This document shows, in pieces, positions 18,142 to 25,882 of a DNA stretch of 41,717 nucleotides; positions within the stretch are counted from its first letter, which is position 1; each line of letters opens with the position of its first letter. Under the pieces are notes generated by a model. That model was not told where the DNA came from and made no database searches. It saw only the letters and a program-made list of their open reading frames with translations. This DNA is from an uncultured Myxococcales bacterium (lineage in GTDB: Bacteria; Myxococcota_A; UBA9042). The position numbers were made by a program, and so were the translations under genes. The stretch lies in NCBI GenBank assembly GCA_903883645.1, contig CAISBR010000059.1:1-41717 (forward strand), in the 5' to 3' direction.

Positions 18142-18905
18142 GGCGCACCTCCGCCCAGATGGGTCGCAACTGCAGTCACTAACTCGCGATCTTCAGCCTG
18201 CCGCACTTGTTCTTTGGCCCGCGCCAGCCACGTCCCAGCCTGTTCTGGGGCCAGCAGCGCCCGCAGCAACACTGCGCGCAGCGACTCCGCGCCTATGGGC
18301 AGGTCCAGCGCTGCCCACGACTCCGTCCGCGCCGCCAAAGCCACCGCCCGCGCCACATCTAGGCTCGCCACCGGCTCCTGGGGCGCCCCTACCGCAAAGA
18401 CTAGCGCCTCGGCACCGCGATGGGCCCGCAAGCACGCATCTAGCGCCAGCGCCCGCCACGTCGCCGCCGGCACAAACCGCTCGGCCCCCAGCGCCAACAG
18501 CGGCCGCTCACCGCGCACATGCTCGTCGAAGAAGCGCTCAATGGCCTCGCTATCGGCGCGACTCCGCTCGGCGGCGTAGAACAGCTTAGAGGCCTTGAGC
18601 ATTAGCCCCTGCCAGCGCTGGCCGCTCGCCTTGCACACCGCGGCAAATTGCCGCTTCTGGTACGCCGCCGCCATGGGCCGCAACGGAGCTGCTAGCGCCG
18701 CCGGTTTGTCGAGCGCCGGGCGCAGGGGTTGCAGCTGCACGGCCAGATCCCAGGACCAGGGCGCCGGATCGGCCCGCACATCGCTCGCCGCGAAGCCGAT
18801 CCGCGCCACAAACAGTGCCACGAGCAAGTTTTTTGCCAACTGTGGGAACAAAATCACCCCAACCGCGGTTGCAGGCCTGCGCGCCTTGACAACGGACCTA
18901 CGCAT
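18138..18905 (-). CDS. Exported unknown protein
   Basis: The 255-residue product starts with a basic region, then a hydrophobic stretch (about 14-44), and then ADPAPWSWDL, consistent with a Sec signal peptide or membrane anchor. The remainder is helical and Ala/Leu/Arg-rich, with possible TPR-like alpha-hairpins, but no clear consensus. I do not recognise the family. It is translationally coupled to the four-cysteine protein. Its first codons overlap a candidate plus-strand promoter for the ABC operon (18886-18913), so the two transcription units may interfere. Confidence 0.65.
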   Translation of the reverse strand: MRRSVVKARRPATAVGVILFPQLAKNLLVALFVARIGFAASDVRADPAPWSWDLAVQLQPLRPALDKPAALAAPLRPMAAAYQKRQFAAVCKASGQRWQGLMLKASKLFYAAERSRADSEAIERFFDEHVRGERPLLALGAERFVPAATWRALALDACLRAHRGAEALVFAVGAPQEPVASLDVARAVALAARTESWAALDLPIGAESLRAVLLRALLAPEQAGTWLARAKEQVRQAEDRELVTAVATHLGGGAP

Positions 18906-18913
18906 CCTATCGT
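18886..18913 (+). promoter_or_regulatory. Candidate sigma-70 promoter for the ABC operon
   Basis: TTGACA at 18886-18891 and TATCGT at 18908-18913 are separated by 16 bases and point toward the ABC operon, giving a leader of about 185 bases before the ATG at 19105. The element covers the start codon region of the divergent gene. A second, weaker pair lies nearer to the gene (TTGACC around 18983, with GGGTAC about 18 bases later). Predicted by eye only. Confidence 0.45.
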
Positions 18914-19104
18914 TGGCGCGCCGCGCGCGAAAGGTCTGTGACCGGTGCGTGCCGCAAGCCGTCAGCGCAAACTCAGTGCTTTCGTTGACCGTTTGGGGTG
19001 TAAGCAGAGGGTACCCGTCGAGCCCCGCGTTCGACCTGCGCGATCCACCGCTGTGGCCGCCATCTTAAGCCGCGGAACTGTCCGACATCGGGAGTTTGGT
19101 AACC

Positions 19105-20100
19105 ATGACCGAGAGTTCTTCCCTACAGTCCACTGCCCCCGCGACCGTGATCGCCGTGCGCGACTTGGTCAAGCAGTACGACACCAAGACCGCGCTCGAC
19201 GGCGTCAGCTTCGACGTTCATGCCGGCGAAATCATGGGGTTACTTGGCCCCAACGGCGCTGGCAAGTCGACCACCATGAAGATCTTGACCACCTACCTCA
19301 CCGCCACCTCGGGCAGCGTGACGGTCGATGGCCACGACGCACAGGTCGATGCCATTAAAGTCCGCGAGATTTTGGGCTATCTGCCCGAGTCAACGCCCCT
19401 GTACGCCGACATGGTGGTGTGGGATTACCTGCGCTACGTCGGCGCGATGCGCAACTACCCCAAGGCCGAGCTCGACAAGCGGGTGGCCGAAGCCATTCGC
19501 ATGGTGGGTCTGCACGAGTACGTCGGCTTTCAAATCAGTCAGTTGTCTAAGGGTTACCGCCAACGCGTCGGTCTGGCCCAAGCCCTGCTGCACAACCCCA
19601 AGGTGCTGATTCTCGACGAGCCGACCTCGGGCCTCGATCCCAATCAGATCATTGAGATCCGCAACCTAATCCGCGAGTTGGGCAAGTCGCACACCATCAT
19701 CCTGTCGAGCCACAACTTGGCCGAGGTACGGCAGGTTTGCGATCGCGTGGTGATCATCCACCGCGGCAAGGTGGTGGCCGACGGCACGCTCGACGAGCTC
19801 GAAGGTCGCCTGGCGAGCAACCACCCGATCGTGGTGGGGTTGCAACTCAGCTCCGGTACAAGCAAAGCCGACGCGGTGGCCCAGCTGCAGGGCCTGCCCG
19901 GCGTAGACAAGGTGCTAGTCAGCCACGACACCCAAGTGCCGGTGCCGCACACCATTTTCGAGATCGAGGCCCAAGACGACCTGCGCGCTCAGGTGGCGGC
20001 ATGGGCGGCCAAGCAGGGCCACACCGTGCTTGAGCTGCGCCGCAAGTCGATGGATCTGGAGGGTATCTTCCAGGCCCTGACCCAAGACAACCAGGCCTAA
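19105..20100 (+). CDS. ABC transporter ATP-binding protein, GldA-like
   Basis: The 331-residue ATPase has Walker A GPNGAGKST (48-56), the Q-loop region YLPES, signature LSKGYRQRVGLAQAL (147-161), Walker B VLILDEP and the D-loop SGLD, and ends with the roughly 100-residue extension usual in ABC-2 ATPases. It would energise the adjacent permease. With a GldG-like protein downstream, the group matches the Gld-type ABC system first described in gliding Bacteroidota and widespread elsewhere. GGGAG 10 bases before ATG 19105 supports this start over a TTG 9 bases upstream. It is the first gene of a five-gene run. Confidence 0.93.
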   Translation: MTESSSLQSTAPATVIAVRDLVKQYDTKTALDGVSFDVHAGEIMGLLGPNGAGKSTTMKILTTYLTATSGSVTVDGHDAQVDAIKVREILGYLPESTPLYADMVVWDYLRYVGAMRNYPKAELDKRVAEAIRMVGLHEYVGFQISQLSKGYRQRVGLAQALLHNPKVLILDEPTSGLDPNQIIEIRNLIRELGKSHTIILSSHNLAEVRQVCDRVVIIHRGKVVADGTLDELEGRLASNHPIVVGLQLSSGTSKADAVAQLQGLPGVDKVLVSHDTQVPVPHTIFEIEAQDDLRAQVAAWAAKQGHTVLELRRKSMDLEGIFQALTQDNQA

Positions 20101-20133
20101 CCCAGCTAACTGCTTCTACTCACAGGGATTCCT

Positions 20134-20865
20134 ATGAATGCTGTGCTGACCCTAGCGCGCCGCGAGATGGCCGCCACTTTCGACTCGCCGATCGCCTACA
20201 TCGCCGGAAGCGTGTTTTTGGTGGTGACTGGCCTGTTGTTTTTCTTTGGTTACGACGGCAGTGCCGACTTTTTCGCCGCCCGCGAAGCCACCTTGCGGCC
20301 GCTTTTCGAGTATGCGCCGTGGACCCTGGCGGTCATCTTGCCCGCCGTGACCATGCGCCTCGTAGCCGAAGAAAAGAAGTCGGGCACACTCGAGTTGCTT
20401 GTGACCTTGCCGGTCAGCGACTTGCAGATCGTGCTGGGCAAGCTGCTGGGCGCCTTCGGTTTCTTGGCCGTAACGCTCGCCGTGACCGCCATCTTCCCCA
20501 TCATGATCGCCACCGTCGGTCACCCGGATTTAGGCGCCGTCATCGGTGGTTACGTGGGCCTGCTGCTCATCGGCACCGCGTTTCTCGCGCTCGGCCTGCT
20601 CACCTCGACCTGGACGCACAACCAAATCATCGCGTTTATCGTAGGTTTGCTGCTGTGTGTGTTCTTTTGGACGGCCACCGACGCCCTGTTAAAGCTCGCC
20701 TTTGACCGGCCGCCGCTGGCCCTCGAATTGCTTAGCTTTCGCACCCAGTTCGAGGCGTTTGCCAAGGGCGTGGTCGATATCCGCAACGTCGTCTATTTCT
20801 TGAGTGTTACCGCAGTGGCGGTGGTCGCTTCCACCTACTCGCTGCAATCGCGCCACTGGAAGTAG
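20134..20865 (+). CDS. ABC-2 permease, GldF-like
   Basis: This 243-residue inner-membrane protein has about six helices. The first follows REMAATFDSPIAYI, a typical GldF/ABC-2 opening, and the EEKKSGTLELLVTLPVS segment (about 84-100) is the conserved cytoplasmic coupling motif of this permease family. Later helices include TAFLALGLLTSTW and IIAFIVGLLLCVFFW. It begins 33 bases after the ATPase gene and precedes the GldG-like gene, forming the membrane channel of the same transporter. The substrate is unknown. Confidence 0.92.
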   Translation: MNAVLTLARREMAATFDSPIAYIAGSVFLVVTGLLFFFGYDGSADFFAAREATLRPLFEYAPWTLAVILPAVTMRLVAEEKKSGTLELLVTLPVSDLQIVLGKLLGAFGFLAVTLAVTAIFPIMIATVGHPDLGAVIGGYVGLLLIGTAFLALGLLTSTWTHNQIIAFIVGLLLCVFFWTATDALLKLAFDRPPLALELLSFRTQFEAFAKGVVDIRNVVYFLSVTAVAVVASTYSLQSRHWK

Positions 20866-20925
20866 GGCCGCCGCGCCCAGCCTTGCAGTCGCCAGAACAC
20901 CAACGAAAACGCCAAGCACGACCAG

Positions 20926-23409
20926 ATGGGTTCCAAGATGAACGACACCAAGAAGACCGTAAGCAAGAAGGGTAGCAGCCGCACCGATGCCTGGGTGATG
21001 CTGCTCGCCGTAGTGGGCGTGGCGGTGCTGCTCAATGCGCTGCTGACCCAGACTAGCCTGCGCATTGACCTGACCGACCAGCAGGTCCACACCCTCAGCG
21101 GCGCCAGCAAGAAGGCGGCGAACGACCTAGACGGGGTGGTGATCACCGCGTACATCAGCAAGAAACTGCCTGAGACGATTCCGCTTCCTAATGGCGACAA
21201 GATGCCGCTCAAGGGCATCGAGCGGGCCTTTCGCGACAAGCTCGAAGAGTACGTGGCGGCGTCGGGCGGCAAGGTCAAGCTCGTCTACGCCGACAACGGT
21301 AGCCCGGGTGTGGGCACGGTCGAAGAGCAAGCCGAAGCCGCGAAACTCGAAACGTTTTCGTCGAAAGAATACCAAGTGGCCGGCGAGGAACTGAAGTTCG
21401 CGCACTACGCCATGGGCGCGACGTTCCACTACAAGACCGTGCACGAAGTGTTTGGCAAGGCGCTGCAACCCGGCTACTACGAGTTCGAGATCACCAAGAT
21501 TTTGCTGCGCTTACAAGAGAAGTATGCCGCCGCGCAGATTCAAAAAGAGCCGTTGTCGCAGGGCAAGGCGGTGTTCGACGCGGTCAAGGCGTGCAACGAT
21601 CTCATCCAAAAGAAGGGCAAGGTCGACGAGGGCGCCAAAGACGACGGCGGCGGTTTGTCGCTTAAGACCGGAGCAGATCCGTCGCAGAAACGCGTAGATG
21701 CGATGTTGGCTGCCAAAGACGACATCGCCAAGGTCTGCGGCGACGTCAAGCTAAAGATCGCCGCAGCGACCTCGCTCAAGGGCAAAAGCCAGTTCGGCGA
21801 TCAATTGCTCGATGCCGCTGGGCAATTCGACCAGGTCATTGGCGAGCTGGGCGATGTGCTGAGCGGCAAGGCCGAGCAGTTCAAAGACAAGCCCAAGCAA
21901 CTGGCGGCGGTGATGGGCCAGGCGATGGGCATGTTGGCCGACCTGACCAAAGAGGTCGACCGCAGCCACACCAACCTGAGCGACAGCCCCGGCCGCAAGG
22001 TCGTCGGCTTCTTGTGTGGCAACGGCGAGTTCTGCCCCTTTGCCGAGTCCGAGCCGTTTGTGCAAGAGCAGATGGCGATGATGGTGGCGCAGAACAACCC
22101 GATGATGAAGCAGATTGTGCAGGCGGCCACCCAGATCGCCCAGGGCATCGACGAGACCAACGGCCGCATCGGCGACAACCTGTTTACCAAGCGCGGCTAC
22201 TCGATCCGCCGCGTCGATGCCGACAGCCCGATTCCGTCGGAAATTTCTTCGCTTATCATCTATGCCCCGCGCACGGCGCTGAGCGAGTACACCCGCTACC
22301 AGCTCGACCAGTTCTTGCTGTCGGGTCGGCCCGTGGTCATGCTCGCCCAAGAGTGGGACGTGGCGCTGATGAATATGGCCCCCGGCGACGAGCTGGGCAA
22401 CGACATGCGCATGGACTACACCGCGCTGAGCGCGACGGGCAGCAACCTACAGGATGTGCTGAAGAATTACGGCGTGGAGCTAAAGCGCGATCTGACCTTG
22501 GACACCAAGCACGTGCAGACCGTGCGCGTGATGAAGCTGGTGCAAAAGGGCGGCCTGCAGTTCCAGTCGCAGCAAGACTTTCCGTATGCGCTCATCCCCG
22601 TGGCGACGCACTTTGACCAGAGCCACCCGCTCAGCAAGTCGCTCGACAACCTGGCCCTGCCCTACGCCACCAGCGTCGAGCCGAGCGCGCAGCTTGCCCA
22701 GGACAAGCGCTTTGAAGTGGCTAAGATTATTCAGAGTTCCGAGTCGTCGCTCAGCCACGCCGCGCCGCTGCCCGTGCTGCCGCCCGCCGTGCAAGAAGTG
22801 GCGCTGCAAGCCAAGCCCAACGGGCCGCTGACCCTGGCGCTGTATGTGCGCGGGCCCTTCAAGTCGGCGTTCGCGGGCAAAGAGCCGCCAGCGCGTCCCG
22901 ACAAGAAGACAGCCGAGGATCCGATGCATCCCAAAGAAAAGCCCAGCGAAAACGCGCAGGAACTGGCCAAGCGCAGCTTTAAGGGCGAGGGTGTGGGCAA
23001 GCTGCTGGTGGTCGCGTCGAACCTGGGTATCGAGGGCCTGGACCGTGGGCAAGTGCTCAAGGGCTTCGATCTGAGCAAAATGGCGCAGTTTTCGGCCGAG
23101 ATTATCAAGGACTACCAGCTGTGGAACGCCAACTTCCAGAACTGGCAGATCCGCATCGGCCAAGTGTCGCACCTGCTGGGCGGCAACCTGCAATTCTTGA
23201 CGAATATCCTCGACTGGTCGACCTCGCACGAGGCCCTGGTCGAGATTCGCAGCAAGGGCGACACGCGCCGGCCGATGCAGCAGGTCGACGACGGTCAAGC
23301 CAAGCGCTTGCGTCTGGTTACACTGCTTGGCGGGCCGCTTCTGCTCATTGGCGCGGGGCTGCTGCGCTGGCGGCTGCGGCGGGCGCGCAACTTGGCGCTC
23401 AAGGTCTAA
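20926..23409 (+). CDS. GldG-like ABC accessory protein with large insertion
   Basis: This 827-residue membrane protein has an N-terminal helix (about 24-43), then the family opening RIDLTDQQVHTLS and periplasmic segments VVITAYISKKLPE and VKLVYADNG, and a C-terminal helix (about 797-815, VTLLGGPLLLIGAGLLRWRL). The GldG pattern returns with RRVDADSPIPSEISSLIIYAP and YTRYQLDQFLLSGRPVVMLAQ. It is longer than typical GldG proteins (roughly 500-600 residues). Much of the excess is a charged helical insertion at about 185-350 (KEPLSQGKAVFDAVKACNDL onward, rich in Lys, Asp and Gln). An in-frame ATG at 20938 is an alternative start. It probably works with the ABC pair and the DUF4340 protein. Confidence 0.87.
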   Translation: MGSKMNDTKKTVSKKGSSRTDAWVMLLAVVGVAVLLNALLTQTSLRIDLTDQQVHTLSGASKKAANDLDGVVITAYISKKLPETIPLPNGDKMPLKGIERAFRDKLEEYVAASGGKVKLVYADNGSPGVGTVEEQAEAAKLETFSSKEYQVAGEELKFAHYAMGATFHYKTVHEVFGKALQPGYYEFEITKILLRLQEKYAAAQIQKEPLSQGKAVFDAVKACNDLIQKKGKVDEGAKDDGGGLSLKTGADPSQKRVDAMLAAKDDIAKVCGDVKLKIAAATSLKGKSQFGDQLLDAAGQFDQVIGELGDVLSGKAEQFKDKPKQLAAVMGQAMGMLADLTKEVDRSHTNLSDSPGRKVVGFLCGNGEFCPFAESEPFVQEQMAMMVAQNNPMMKQIVQAATQIAQGIDETNGRIGDNLFTKRGYSIRRVDADSPIPSEISSLIIYAPRTALSEYTRYQLDQFLLSGRPVVMLAQEWDVALMNMAPGDELGNDMRMDYTALSATGSNLQDVLKNYGVELKRDLTLDTKHVQTVRVMKLVQKGGLQFQSQQDFPYALIPVATHFDQSHPLSKSLDNLALPYATSVEPSAQLAQDKRFEVAKIIQSSESSLSHAAPLPVLPPAVQEVALQAKPNGPLTLALYVRGPFKSAFAGKEPPARPDKKTAEDPMHPKEKPSENAQELAKRSFKGEGVGKLLVVASNLGIEGLDRGQVLKGFDLSKMAQFSAEIIKDYQLWNANFQNWQIRIGQVSHLLGGNLQFLTNILDWSTSHEALVEIRSKGDTRRPMQQVDDGQAKRLRLVTLLGGPLLLIGAGLLRWRLRRARNLALKV

Positions 23410-23445
23410 CTCTGCAATCTTACAGTTCATCGCAAAGAGGTTAGC

Positions 23446-25038
23446 ATGAAGCGGTCGACACTGGTCGTCTTGGGCATCTTTGCCGTGCTGCTGGTGGCCT
23501 GGCTGGCCAAGGGCATGAAGTCGGCGCCCCAGGGCCCGGCGCCGCTGGCGCTCGAGGGCTATGCCGGCAATGTCACGGAGCAAGAATTTCGCACCAGCCA
23601 AAAAGACAAGCTGCCGGGCATCCAGAAGCTGCGGGTCAAAAAGAAGGCCGAGACCTGGATCCTGCAGCAAATTGCGCAAGAGTTGCCTAAGGATACCACC
23701 CCCGACGCCGCCAAGCCGGCCGAGGCCAAGTGGAGCGTGACGCGGCAGAAGAATGGCAAGACGAGCGACGCCAAGGGCCAGCCGTACCGCGCCAACGCCA
23801 TGGCCGAGGTATTTGGCCGCTCGATCCACTCGACCTTTGCCAAAGAGATCAAGGCCACCGAGCTCGCCGAGTACGGGCTCGACGCCGATCACGCCATCGA
23901 GGTCGAGGCTAGCGGCGCCAAAGCCAACTTCAAGCTGCGCATCGGCAGCGTCGACAAGCCGCAAGATGGCGCGGAACCCTCGACCTGGGTTCAAGATCCT
24001 GCCCACGCCGAGGTGGTGTACCAAGTGGTCGGCCGCGACCTGCGCGCCTCCTTCGACGTGGCGTGGAGCGACTTGCGCGACCGCGGCATCCTCACCATCG
24101 ATCTCGCCGGCCTCGACCGCATCGAAGCCAGCAACCCCGACGACCCGCGCGCCGCTAGCTTTGTCGTCAGCCGCGCGCCCGTAGCCACCGGCGCCAAGCG
24201 CGAGGCCGGCGAAGGCTGGAGCATCACCGCCCCCACCGGCTACGGCGTGGGCGACGTGGGCGAGTGGGCCAAAAGCATCGAGCGCCTGACCGCCGGCGAC
24301 TTCATCGACCCGAGCGAAGTGGCCGAAAAGAAACTCGATACCGGCCTCGACCAGCCCAAGGCCGCGCGTCTGACTTTGGGCGAGGGCAGCAAGAAAACCG
24401 TGCTCGTGTTCGGCAAGGTCGACGAGGCTTCGGCCCAGCGCGACATCTGGTGCAAGATCGAAGGCCGCGACGAGCTGTACAAGATTGCCGCCTTTAGCCG
24501 CGACCAGGTGCTGCAGCGCCTCGATCAGATCCGCGAGCGGGCCCTGCTGGGCAAGCGCCACGGCAAAGACGCGCAAAGCTTTACGCTCGTGGGCCCAGAG
24601 GGCAGCCTCGAAGGCCACAAGCAAGGCGACTCGTGGAGCCTGACCGGTCGCCCCAAGGCCAACAGCGGCGCCATCCAAGCCTTCCTCACCGATCTCGACG
24701 CCATCAAGGTCGATTTTGCCACCGATGTGACCCCTGGCGCGGTGGGTATCGACACGCCCGAGACCACGCTCACGCTGCAGTTCGCCGACGGGCCGTGGCA
24801 AGTGGTGCTAGGTAAAGAGAAAGACGGCAACAACTACGGACGTGCCGCCGCCGCGCCGGGTCAAGGCGACCTGTTCAAGCTCGCCTCGTGGAGCGCGGGC
24901 CGCCTCAAGAAGAAGGCCGCGGACTTCGACGACAAGCCGGTCGAGCCCAAGCCGGCCGGTGGCCCTGCAGGTATGCCGCCCGGAATGCCACCCGGAATGC
25001 AGATGGGTATGCCCCCGGGCGCGATGCCCGCCGAGTAG
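23446..25038 (+). CDS. DUF4340 membrane-anchored protein
   Basis: The 530-residue protein has an N-terminal helix (about 5-22, TLVVLGIFAVLLVAWLAK) and a long periplasmic region of repeated DUF4340-like units. Landmarks are AEVFGRSIHSTFAKEIKATELAEYGLD, split over two elements, LRIGSVD, VVYQVVGRDL and LRDRGILTIDL. The C-terminus is Gly/Met/Pro-rich, with PPGMPPGM repeats. DUF4340 genes regularly follow GldG-like genes in bacterial ABC clusters; the function is unknown. AGAGG 6 bases before the ATG supports the start. Confidence 0.9.
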   Translation: MKRSTLVVLGIFAVLLVAWLAKGMKSAPQGPAPLALEGYAGNVTEQEFRTSQKDKLPGIQKLRVKKKAETWILQQIAQELPKDTTPDAAKPAEAKWSVTRQKNGKTSDAKGQPYRANAMAEVFGRSIHSTFAKEIKATELAEYGLDADHAIEVEASGAKANFKLRIGSVDKPQDGAEPSTWVQDPAHAEVVYQVVGRDLRASFDVAWSDLRDRGILTIDLAGLDRIEASNPDDPRAASFVVSRAPVATGAKREAGEGWSITAPTGYGVGDVGEWAKSIERLTAGDFIDPSEVAEKKLDTGLDQPKAARLTLGEGSKKTVLVFGKVDEASAQRDIWCKIEGRDELYKIAAFSRDQVLQRLDQIRERALLGKRHGKDAQSFTLVGPEGSLEGHKQGDSWSLTGRPKANSGAIQAFLTDLDAIKVDFATDVTPGAVGIDTPETTLTLQFADGPWQVVLGKEKDGNNYGRAAAAPGQGDLFKLASWSAGRLKKKAADFDDKPVEPKPAGGPAGMPPGMPPGMQMGMPPGAMPAE

Positions 25039-25050
25039 CCATTTTTTGCT

Positions 25051-25851
25051 ATGTCTATGCCACGCCTGCCGATTCTAGAGCACAAGCACCCGCAGCACGC
25101 GTCGCTGTTTCAGCCCGCCAACTTGCTGCGCGAGGCCCGTCGCCAGCGCGGTCTGCCCGCTACGCCTATCCCCGCCGTGTGCCTGCTCGATCCCGACGGC
25201 GACATGGTCCGCTACCTGCGCGACAAAGACCTCGCAAGTCCGGTCGAGGCCTGGGCTTGTTACCACACCGCTATGTGGCGCACGCAGTGGCGCGGCATCG
25301 AGCTGGGCCTCGTCGGCTGTGCCGTAGGTGCGCCCTTTGCCGTACTGGTGGCCGAGCAGGCCTTTGCCAGCGGTTGCGAACTGCTGATCAGCATTACCTC
25401 GGCGGGTCAGCTCGACGGCACCCTTGAGCTGCCCTGCTTCGTCCGCATCGACCGCGCGCTTCGCGACGAGGGCACCAGCTACCACTACCTGCCGCCAGGG
25501 CCCTTTGCCGAGCCGCTGCCCAGCGTTGCCGCAGCTATGGCCACCCTACCCGCCACAGCCGGCCTGCGCGTGCGGCCAGGAGCCGTGTGGACCACGGATG
25601 CCCCCTACCGCGAGACAGCAGCCGCCATCGCCGCTCGCACGGCCGCAGGCCTCGTGGCCGTCGAAATGGAAGCGGCGGCCCTGTATGCCTTCTCAGAGGC
25701 CCGCCAGTGCCCAGTCGCCTGCTTTGCCCACGTAACCAACGCCATGGCGCAAACCGCCGGCGACTTCGAAAAGGGCGAAGCCGACGGTGCGCTGGCCTCG
25801 CTCGACCTCGCAGCCGCCGCAGCCGCAGCTTGGCACGCGTCACAAGTTTAG
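25051..25851 (+). CDS. Nucleoside phosphorylase family protein
   Basis: This 266-residue protein carries purine/uridine phosphorylase signatures: GCAVGAPFAV (89-98, phosphate binding), ISITSAGQLD (about 113-122), TTDAPYRET (181-189) and VEMEAAALYAF (204-214), with the ribose-binding Met/Glu pair. It would cleave nucleosides with phosphate in the cytoplasm. The base specificity cannot be read from the sequence. It starts 12 bases after the DUF4340 gene without an evident ribosome binding site and may be translated by coupling. A role linked to the transporter is not shown. Confidence 0.88.
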   Translation: MSMPRLPILEHKHPQHASLFQPANLLREARRQRGLPATPIPAVCLLDPDGDMVRYLRDKDLASPVEAWACYHTAMWRTQWRGIELGLVGCAVGAPFAVLVAEQAFASGCELLISITSAGQLDGTLELPCFVRIDRALRDEGTSYHYLPPGPFAEPLPSVAAAMATLPATAGLRVRPGAVWTTDAPYRETAAAIAARTAAGLVAVEMEAAALYAFSEARQCPVACFAHVTNAMAQTAGDFEKGEADGALASLDLAAAAAAAWHASQV

Positions 25852-25882
25852 ATATTTGCTGATTTAACCGCGACAGCCCGCG

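Noticed and set aside
22480..24801. Open frame of 773 codons on the minus strand, antisense to the GldG-like and DUF4340 genes
   Set aside because: It spans two well-supported plus-strand genes and their junction, has no recognisable domain and mirrors their codon pattern. It is an artefact of high GC content.
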